Assembly (NCBI GenBank): GCA_004794785.1
Contig: SJOL01013076.1
Coordinates: 839,758 to 903,757, forward strand
Source: Opisthorchis felineus
Taxonomy: Eukaryota; Platyhelminthes; Trematoda; Opisthorchiida; Opisthorchiidae
Reading direction: 5' to 3'
Length of the DNA stretch: 64,000 bases
Shown: piece by piece, positions 59,101 through 64,000 of the stretch
How the letters are laid out: each line of letters begins with the position of its first letter
How positions within the stretch are numbered: the stretch's first letter is position 1
The notes under the pieces: model-generated
What the model saw: the letters and a program-made list of their open reading frames with translations, nothing else
Told to the model about the DNA's origin: nothing
The model's database searches: none
Program-made: the position numbers and the translations under genes

Positions 59101-62100
59101 CTAGCTGAGCTGAGACGTCCAACTGGCTAATCGACACCAAATGCTCAAGCACCGCCGAACGAAGTCGAAAGTGACTTAGAGGAGAGAGAATCAGTTCAGC
59201 TAGGGCACCAGCCAGAGACTGCTGATCCTCAAGCACGTGAGCTGAAAGCGGTGATAAAAATTGTTAAAAACCGGCAAACTTGAAGGCCTACCATCAAAAC
59301 TACTAACATGCGGGGTAAGTATAGACAAATTTGATTGATTTAACCAAGTGGTGGCTTGGTCAGGAAAACTGACTACGCCTGAATATTCAGTCATTTATCC
59401 AAATAATTAACTTATTAGTGCTCACAAAGACAAAAAAGGAGGGTCAACACGAGAGTGAAGAGAGCTCATCAAATAGCTGACAACAAACAGTGAAATAGTT
59501 GGTGGTTGGTCAGGTTGCTGTTGATCTTTTGCCAAGCTTGGCAATTAGTTTGCGAAAGTTTCGTTTCCAGTCGAGGGGACAACATCAGTGCGCATTTGAG
59601 TGGGCACCTCCTTATATGGCTGCGTTTTTATGGTTTTCAAAGAGTATCTGATATCCTCTTGTGTGATTGGCTAATTAGTGCATATCTTTGTTGTAATCTT
59701 ATTGACCCGTTCACAATTTGTGTTGCATTGTGGTCTGTATTTCTCAGATTTCATTGGTTGAAAGCCAATTCCAGCAAACTCAGTTGCGTTGGTCGTTGCT
59801 TTCCTCCTGGACAGGGACTCCGAGGCGGGACACATCAATGTTTAGAAACATCGGTAGATATGGCCAAAGGTGTGTTTAATGGCTGGAATGCATCCAAGCT
59901 GCTGTCGTCAACGCACCGCCTCCTCCTGACGTCCCCAATAAACAACCCACCGCCACTACTGGAGTCATAAGTGAACGATAACAGCGACTGTCTTTAATGC
60001 GTAGCTATCTATCCCTATCTTCCCAGATCGCCGGCGAACGAAACTGTGACAGCTACGACCACTTAAGAAAATACACACAGTTTACAGCTGGTGAGGATGA
60101 TAATCCGCACTGAACGATAGACATCTATGGACAGTGGTGAAACCATGCTCATAAAACCAGATTTCATTCAATAAAAGTCAACCAACAAGGGAGGTATCGG
60201 GTATCTTATTGCCTCTTTAACGAATGCCGCCAACGTGGAACAGTGGGTACGAAGTAAATGAATTCAGTTGCTTGTTGGCGAACCTCGCCAACGGGACACA
60301 CCATTTCCAAGTGGTTCAGGAGCTTGAGCACATCGTAATCGGATAAACCTCCAATGACCTACAAAGGTCAGTTTGATAGAGCTCAAATAGCTTCATCACA
60401 GCCAGCATGGACTGGTGGGCTACCGGTTGACTTTCTTAATCGCTGAACAGTGATTTATAAGTGCATTTGCCAGGGAAGTTCGCGTCAACTTGTAGTGGAT
60501 AAACTGTTATTCACACAACAGGTTTTTCTAACCCCTGTCTTACGATCCTTTTTGGAAAAAGGTCTTCATCTCTGTTGCACTTGTAGTGGACGGAGAAAAA
60601 GCTACTACTCGTTCCAAAAATATGTAGCTGTCCAGAAGAGGCAAAAACACTGAAAATGAGACTGACTACCTCTAGAATCCACTAGCGAACCAACCAGTAG
60701 AATGGTTGACTGGTGTGAATTGAAAACAGTGCAAACACGAAACAAATAAGAAGACGTACACAAAATACTCTGAAGCTCATCTAATGTCTGTGGAATAGTG
60801 AGTTGAACGTTCTCGCCAGATTGCGCGGCACGGAAAACGCTGTTCTCTTCCCCGTAAACCGAACCTCCGAAACTAGGAAACTGAATGGAGACAAATGAGA
60901 AAACTAAGCCAACACTGGAGTATGCGACAATGGACTTGATTAGTGCACGATGACAATGTTCGTAGGGTGCATATCCAAACTGTATCTGGTTTGCGCGTAA
61001 AGATCGGCGCAGCAGCCACGACCTCATCAACCAGGTAGGTAGTATCTTAAAGTATCCTTCACTTCTTTCATTGATGAAACAAAATGTATTCACAACTTTT
61101 AAGGCAGGGCCGGCGGCCAATTTGAAGGCCCCCAGGCTATCGAAACGGGCGATCGCGACGTTAACCCATGACTCAAGGCACTGTAATGATATGTCATCCT
61201 TCCTTGCCCTTTACAGAAAAATGGACTATCAATAGTCATATGGATTTAGGAATAGATTGTGACGATTCCGCCTAGTACAGTCAGATATCTGCTACCCCCA
61301 AAGAAAGTATAACAGACCCTTCGCTGCAAGTAAAGCTTCCGTGGATTATTAAGACTTTTCTTATGTCCTACCAAAAACAACCTAGGCCATCTCAGCCGAC
61401 TACAGTGATTTTTCTCACCAGTGTATACCATTTCCTTCCACTCAAGATTTCAAGTATTCATTCCTTACAGTTGCATTAATGCACTGTCTGCATGATGCTT
61501 AGTCCAAAGGCCTTTCTTACCTGCATGAGTTTCAGGTCTGGTTAGCCGTAAAGCGTTTCTGATGCTCAACATCAAAGCTCTTGAATGCAGATTCCAGCAA
61601 CTTCTCCGCTTTGGCTGATAGTTTCGCGTCCAACCACTGAGTCCATAGGAAGCATACCCAGAAGCATTACCGAGAACAATTTTGAACAGTGAGTTCACCT
61701 GCCCTTTTCCACATAAACGCATACGTTGTTCATTCTGGCACCCCAGTAGGCCAAGAACTTGCACTACTCTACCTGCAACAATTGTGCGGGCGGTACTGAC
61801 GAAAAAAACCTGTTGACTCCATGAGTAAGAACATGGCACTCATGACCCTGGCGCATTACTGCAGATCATGATTTGTAGCACACAATAAATAGGCATGCAA
61901 CTCGACCCCCCCAATACACACACGCGCGCGCACAGGACAGGACGTCAACCGAGCTACACAAGTCTCCACGGACAACTACGGAACACGTGTAGCAGCTATA
62001 CTGCAGAGAAAACACGTCCCACGTCCGGAACTTCACTCAGGAACTCCCAACGGTTGTCCTCAAACGACAAGTCACTTTTTGGCTTATTCCACTTTTTGCA

Positions 62101-64000
62101 TTGTATTTGTTTTTATCAAGTGCACCTAAGTATTATAATCATCATCATTCTGGTAGAACAGACATTTGCTAGTGCTTGTCACCTGATAATCAAGTTAATT
62201 ACGTTACAACCAAAGCACTAACAGACTCAATGGCGTTCCTTGCCCTCCAGAGAAACTTTCCCGAACTCCGTAAGGATGCGAATAAAGCGTCATGAATTCG
62301 GCAACTACCGAAACCAAGCACGTCTTAAGTTGCAGGTGGGCGAAAAAATTCAGAAAACCGGTGGCCTTGGTAACGCCATAAGTTGTGTTGCGTTTCGAAT
62401 AATAAATGAATGATAATCTCTCAGTGCCTAGCTGCCATGCCACTCAAGGGAAGCATAAGGGCTGAGATGTTGCCAAGACGCTCAAGCGTAGACAGGAGCA
62501 GTCGAAATGCCGGGGTTGGGTTCGAACCACGGAGCTTCAGAAGTTTAGGCCATAATCACTGAGTTATCTCGAGCTCACCACTCATCACACCGCATGAGAA
62601 GTTGACAGTTCGACCAGTGTACTTTACCTTATTTCATTTATTGGACAGAGCGAAATATCCCGAGTTCCGTTCGTCCGTTTGCCTTGTTGGTGAGAACTCA
62701 CGTCCTATTACAATAGGGAAAGGAGTCGCATGAACCTATTCCAACTGAGTTCGGGATAGCTCATTGGTTAAGGCGCCATCTTAGTGACCAGGTCTATGGT
62801 TCGAACCCAAACTTAGAATCTCGCCTGCACCTGTCTAGGCTTGGGCAGCCTGGTAGTATCTTAGCCCTCGTTTTTGCTTCACTGGGAAAGCAAATAAGCT
62901 GGACACCGAACGAGTGTTACAACTGAACGATTATTTATTATTATTATTTACTTGATAAAGTGATGTGTCCCGAATTATAATTGTCCAAATTCATGAGAGA
63001 ATAACCGACTGTCCAAACCTTTTACCATTTGCTTATCAATTAATACGATGACACGGTGAGTTTTCTGGCGGTTCCTTTCCTACACACGAGGCTTGTTCAT
63101 CTCAAAAGATATCAAGTCAAAGTGGGGGTAGAGTAACCGAAAAATCAAAGATGCAGTTAGTGCTAGCGATTGCAGGTATAATGCAGTGGTGGAAAGAGAG
63201 GATATAAAAGGTAAAATGGAGCACTAAGCGGGAAAATGCATCCACTTAGATCTATAAATCTACCACTACTTTTTTGAAATTCCGCAAGGAAGAAAGTTGC
63301 AGTTAATGGAGATTTATTGCAAAAGCGGACAGTATGCTTGGAATAGGGACTGGAATGCTCGCAATTTACAGCTCCAACTGGATGTCAGAAGAGTTCTAGG
63401 GGGGAGGTATTTTTGGTAAGGGAACCTGAGAGCATGAAACCTTACTTCGTGGGTGACTGGCGTAGACGCACTTCATAGCGATGCTTGGATTGGCACCTTG
63501 CTTAGTTGATGGACTGAAGACTCGTGCTACTACATGACAACGAGAAATAAAGCCCAGAATCTGAGGGTAAGCAGTACATCGAAACGGTACCAGTCCGAGT
63601 GCTTTCGACAGGTGTCTCTTAATACCGTAGCTGCGAGATTGCATTTTTCGTTGGTTCGAAAGGAAATTGTCCTTGACTCGATGCAGCTATTAGGTTGCCG
63701 GAGTGTACCATAGAGTAGCTGAAATTGTGAATGACGCGAAAAGAATCCGGTATCCAACTGCCTCTAATTTATATCTTGTCTTAAGGATACGGATTACCCG
63801 ATCACCAAACAACCAGGCTATGATTTTACAAGAGCAAGGGATAAGAGACACGCGTGCAGCCAACAGCATTAGCAAAGGAGGAGAAAATGCAGTAGGATGA
63901 TATTTGATAGAACAGAACATCAACTAACCTCTTTCCCAATGTCATGCCGGATTGACTGTTGAATCAACACATCAGCCAGCGTCATCACGTCCGCAGCAAA
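47000..64000 (-). CDS. INPP1: Inositol polyphosphate 1-phosphatase, 8 exons, 5' end off window
   Basis: The enzyme is a magnesium-dependent, lithium-inhibited phosphatase that removes the 1-phosphate from inositol 1,4-bisphosphate and 1,3,4-trisphosphate in the cytosol, feeding inositol recycling. Exons join in perfect phase: 63929-64000, 60760-60880, 59065-59241, 58511-58739, 57270-57316, 55146-55267, 51846-52034, 47000-47119 (stop included), 358 codons. Every intron starts GT and ends AG. Motifs: TLADVLIQ (residues 7-14), GEEN (34-37), WVDPIDGT (119-126), VTVLIG (166-171), GVINQPF (183-189), CAGAGFK (234-240), [16 protein letters not shown] (262-277), GLLAYR near the end. The metal-ligand glutamates and three aspartates of the family are all present. 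Features favouring INPP1 over bisphosphate nucleotidase are [18 protein letters not shown] and GLLAYR. About 40 N-terminal residues lie beyond the window. The segment after GVINQPF is about 30 residues shorter than in vertebrates, so one exon may be missing from this model. Confidence 0.9.
47295..47460 (-). repeat. R1 hammerhead repeat, copy I
   Basis: Plus reading: AATGTCTCGTTCATGATG, CAACTGAATATGCTGCAC, CAGTGCATTACCTAGATG, followed by a fold-back (ATCGAAGAGATTTCAGCAAC and CTCATGAGTAGTGTG in the opposite sense). The ribozyme itself is lost. Confidence 0.65.
49060..49160 (-). mobile_element. PLE terminal fragment with hammerhead-like core
   Basis: CTGATCTGTACACCAAGCTTG, GCAAGAAGCTTGCGAACGTT and TCGTCATCAGTG match 59520-59590 block by block. 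On the minus strand 49120-49101 reads ACTGATGACGAAACGTTCGC: both hammerhead cores are present, but stem II between them is deleted. The link to PLEs is an inference from the repeat class and the cores. Confidence 0.4.
49278..49456 (-). repeat. tRNA-derived SINE (family A)
   Basis: Minus strand: AGGTGGTTCAGTGGTTAAGA (A box), GGTCTGTAGTTCGAACGCG (B box), CTCGACTACTGCTGTCTGGG, GCATGGTAGCTAGGCACCG and GTGCCACAGCTGAACC. Near full length. Confidence 0.85.
51079..51275 (+). repeat. tRNA-derived SINE (family A)
   Basis: Plus strand: GAGCCTAGTGGTTAAGGCGC (A box), ATGCTTCGAACCC (B box), ACTCCTGTCCAGGCTTAGGC, GGCATGGCACCTAGGCACCG, GAACGATTATTATTATC tail. Full length. Confidence 0.85.
51526..51692 (-). 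repeat. tRNA-derived SINE (family A), opposite to its neighbour
   Basis: Minus-strand copy (GGGATAGCTCAGTGTTTAAG, TCGTTCGAACCCATCAC, GACTACTCCTGTATAGG). Tail to tail with the copy at 51079-51275, about 250 bp apart, so the pair could form a long hairpin in the INPP1 pre-mRNA. Confidence 0.8.
51846..52034 (-). CDS. INPP1: INPP1 exon with [10 protein letters not shown]
   Basis: Acceptor TTTCATTTTTTTAAG|CCG, donor TACACG|GTAAAT, phase 0 at both ends, 63 codons. Holds the third metal-binding aspartate in [17 protein letters not shown] and a divergent tail leading to the C-terminal exon. Confidence 0.93.
53413..53610 (-). repeat. tRNA-derived SINE (family A), with ATT tail
   Basis: Minus strand: AATGTCTTAGTGGTTAGAAC, GGTCCGTGGTTCTAACCCAA, CTCTCGACTTCTCCTGTCTA, GCATGGCAGCTAGGCACC, AAAGGGTGCCACAGCTGAAC, then an AATAGTAATAGTAAT tail. 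Full length. Confidence 0.85.
54065..54203 (-). repeat. tRNA-derived SINE (family A), truncated
   Basis: Minus strand: CGAGATGGTTCAGTGTTTAA, GGTCCACGGTTCGAATCCAC (B box), GCATCTCGACTGCTCCTGTC, TAGGGTTGGGCAACCTGG; ends before the 3' body and tail. Confidence 0.8.
54450..54605 (-). repeat. tRNA-derived SINE (family A), old copy
   Basis: Same block order (GGTTCCTGGCTTGAATCC, CTGCTATTCCGC, AGAGCAACCTGGTAATATTC, AGTGCTTCCCTTG) with many substitutions. Confidence 0.55.
55146..55267 (-). CDS. INPP1: INPP1 exon with GAGFK
   Basis: Excellent acceptor (TTTGTTTTTGTCTTAG|ATTG), donor TTGAAA|GTAAGT in phase 0. Codes [16 protein letters not shown], then [11 protein letters not shown] and CQLDIYLL, equal to the vertebrate GAAGAGYKSLCVV and VDIYIF stretch. 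Confidence 0.9.
55407..55543 (-). repeat. tRNA-derived SINE (family A), partial
   Basis: Minus strand: CAGATAGCTCAATGATTAGG, AAGGTCCATGGTTCGAACCC (B box), CGACTGTTCCTGCATAGGC, TTGGGCAACTTGGCAGTATC; 3' end lost. Confidence 0.8.
55630..55790 (+). repeat. Dispersed repeat, related to 44190-44340
   Basis: Shares CTCTTACTGGA, CAGCGGTGC, GCGAGGCA.GT, CGGCATTCC and TCTGAGCAGGC with the copy near 44.2 kb. No coding content or class recognised. Confidence 0.45.
57270..57316 (-). CDS. INPP1: INPP1 small exon (47 nt)
   Basis: Acceptor TTGTTATTTTAG|CTGTG; donor GCTGCGG|GTACTA, phase 1. Codes [15 protein letters not shown], matching the VISTSE strand after the substrate loop. Both phases fit its neighbours, but it is short and the homology moderate. 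Confidence 0.65.
57541..57549 (-). CDS. Possible 9-nt micro-exon of INPP1
   Basis: CTCAG|TTGGCATCG|GTAAGT: an AG, nine bases and a strong donor. It would fit the phase-2 end of the previous exon and the phase of the next, adding three residues including a tryptophan (…S-W-H-R…), where vertebrate INPP1 has RWKG. Weak: the polypyrimidine tract ends at an upstream AG, and a 9-base match to phase is easy by chance. Confidence 0.2.
57585..57745 (+). repeat. Dispersed repeat, related to 15235-15410
   Basis: TTTGCACAAACGTTCTCAAG, CCTGAACTTTCATGGACGTT, CCATCAGATGCGG and TGACCAGATGCTACT match the 15.2-kb copy in order. Confidence 0.5.
57949..58392 (+). mobile_element. Short Penelope-like element with endonuclease end
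   Basis: A 13-bp direct repeat (ATCCTCAGCTAAT) lies at 57949-57961 and 58380-58392, as expected for a target-site duplication. Between them, 57990-58056 and 58316-58381 are imperfect inverted repeats of about 66 bp (TCGTTTCAGAAG, TTGGTAAACAA, AACGTTTCGCTTTTGACAC). The interior (58076-58306, plus) codes [39 protein letters not shown] and ELGSVW, the C-terminal part of the PLE GIY-YIG endonuclease. The copy is 5'-truncated with its inverted end retained, a known PLE structure. It sits in an INPP1 intron, antisense to the gene. Confidence 0.75.
58038..58076 (-). ncRNA. Hammerhead-like motif in PLE end
   Basis: Minus strand: GGC (58073-58071) CTGATGA (58070-58064), a stem II GCTcTT/AAaAGC with one mismatch and one extra A, GAAA (58045-58042), then C-GU-U with a two-pair stem III and GCC (58038-58036) that pairs with GGC to make stem I. 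PLE-associated hammerheads are known to have such minimal stem III. Reads in the INPP1 sense direction. Confidence 0.4.
58511..58739 (-). CDS. INPP1: INPP1 exon with DGT and VTVLIG
   Basis: Acceptor ACTTTTTGCTCAG|ATGGAACC; donor GGGGACAG|GTGAGA in phase 2. Starts with the AT that completes aspartate, then GTAEYVKG, a variable 30-residue loop, [10 protein letters not shown] and [12 protein letters not shown]. Unmistakable for the family. Confidence 0.95.
59065..59241 (-). CDS. INPP1: INPP1 exon ending in WVDPI
   Basis: Acceptor ACCGCTTTCAG|CTCAC; donor CCAATCG|GTAGGT in phase 1. 58 whole codons from [11 protein letters not shown] to FAVWVDPI; the split codon G|AT restores the second catalytic aspartate when joined to the next exon. 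Confidence 0.92.
59242..60759 (-). other. INPP1 intron (1.5 kb)
   Basis: Contains the PLE-type terminal repeat at 59505-59970. 59975-60759 holds nothing recognised. Confidence 0.6.
59505..59970 (-). mobile_element. Probable PLE terminal repeat
   Basis: Starts with the same blocks as 49060-49160 (TTGCCAAGCTTGGCAA, TTTGCGAAAGTTTCG, CATCAGTGCGCA). On the minus strand 59588-59559 reads CTGATGT, a stem II TGTCC/GGAAAC-like hairpin, and GAAAC, a decayed hammerhead core. The plus strand stays open for 154 codons through this repeat, but the frame has no known motif and I regard it as chance. The PLE assignment is an inference. Confidence 0.4.
60760..60880 (-). CDS. INPP1: INPP1 exon with GEEN metal site
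   Basis: Acceptor TTTGTCTCCATTCAG|TTTCCT; donor ATTTTGT|GTACGT in phase 1. Codes [16 protein letters not shown], then [16 protein letters not shown]. The two glutamates of GEE are the family's metal ligands. With the next exon it restores the LLSKVL-type helix (ILSHVL). Confidence 0.88.
62398..62576 (-). repeat. tRNA-derived SINE (family A)
   Basis: Minus strand: CGAGATAACTCAGTGATTAT, GCTCCGTGGTTCGAACCCAA (B box), CATTTCGACTGCTCCTGTCT, GCATGGCAGCTAGGCACTG, then an ATTATCATTCATTTATT tail. Confidence 0.8.
62746..62960 (+). repeat. tRNA-derived SINE (family A), head to head with the previous one
   Basis: Plus strand: GGGATAGCTCATTGGTTAAG, CTATGGTTCGAACCCAAAC (B box), CACCTGTCTAGGCTTGGGC, GCTGGACACCGAACGAGTG, then (TTA)n. 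About 170 bp from an opposite-strand copy, giving another potential hairpin in INPP1 pre-mRNA. Confidence 0.85.
63929..64000 (-). CDS. INPP1: INPP1 exon (partial, window edge)
   Basis: 24 codons, ending GGGAAAGAG|GTTAGT in phase 0. Contains [15 protein letters not shown], the N-terminal helix that in the family precedes the metal site. The next exon begins FPSF, as expected from the vertebrate FPGLE junction. Confidence 0.8.

Larger units (their letters stand above)
60881..63928 (-). other. INPP1 intron (3.0 kb)
   Basis: Holds two family A SINEs (62398-62576 and 62746-62960) and a short CA/CG microsatellite at 61916-61934. The rest (60885-62395 and 62965-63928) holds nothing I can name; minus frames at 61465-61839 and plus frames near 63703 have no motif. 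Confidence 0.6.

Noticed and set aside
59506..59970. 154-codon plus-strand open frame
   Set aside because: It lies wholly in a repeat shared with 49060-49160, has no motif, and its length is within chance for a window of this size.
60881..61120. Upstream part of the 171-codon minus frame as coding
   Set aside because: A clear acceptor at 60881 begins the INPP1 exon; the sequence before it has no homology and is intron.
1..64000. CRISPR arrays, operons, bacterial promoters or phage genes
   Set aside because: No regularly spaced repeats, no Shine-Dalgarno-linked genes, and split genes with GT-AG introns show that the DNA is eukaryotic.

Overview
This is eukaryotic, intron-rich and repeat-rich DNA. 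I read it as a flatworm, most likely a digenean trematode (fluke). The reasons are CR1/RTE-type LINE, Ty3/gypsy and Penelope-like (PLE) remnants together with tRNA-derived SINEs, small exons in multi-kb introns, and a dispersed ~300-bp repeat with a hammerhead ribozyme very like the hammerhead satellite known from schistosomes. Genus cannot be fixed from the sequence. There is no bacterial, CRISPR or plasmid content.

Two host genes are supported, both on the minus strand. (1) An inositol polyphosphate 1-phosphatase (INPP1) homologue runs from the right edge (64000) to a stop codon ending at 47000. I reassembled eight exons by homology, splice consensus and phase: 63929-64000 (partial), 60760-60880, 59065-59241, 58511-58739, 57270-57316, 55146-55267, 51846-52034 and 47000-47119. 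Together they give 358 codons in frame and hold all metal-binding motifs of the lithium-sensitive phosphatase family. (2) The first coding exon of a CELF/Bruno-like RNA-binding protein lies at 23999-24560. It has a long N-terminal extension, the first half of RRM1 and an overlapping upstream ORF; later exons were not found.

The rest is mobile-element debris and sequence I cannot assign. 0-24 kb holds a LINE reverse-transcriptase remnant (6.7-7.5 kb), a LINE endonuclease remnant (12.3-13.1 kb) and copies A-E of the hammerhead repeat (here called R1). 25-47 kb holds a deleted gypsy element with one LTR (27.25-28.8 kb), a PLE reverse-transcriptase remnant (41.4-42.0 kb), R1 copies F-H, SINEs, and two weak exon candidates (31.5 and 35.3 kb). 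47-64 kb is the INPP1 locus; its introns hold at least nine SINE copies, PLE ends with hammerhead-like motifs, and a short PLE endonuclease copy with a 13-bp direct repeat on each side.

The most interesting signal is R1. Three copies (18212-18256 minus, 23812-23856 plus, 34490-34531 plus) keep a recognisable hammerhead ribozyme: CTGATGA and GAAA cores, paired stems I and II, and a minimal palindromic stem III. Several other copies are broken by fold-back inversions close to the ribozyme. Exon joins, repeat families and ribozyme folds were worked out by eye and need transcript, alignment and in-vitro evidence.
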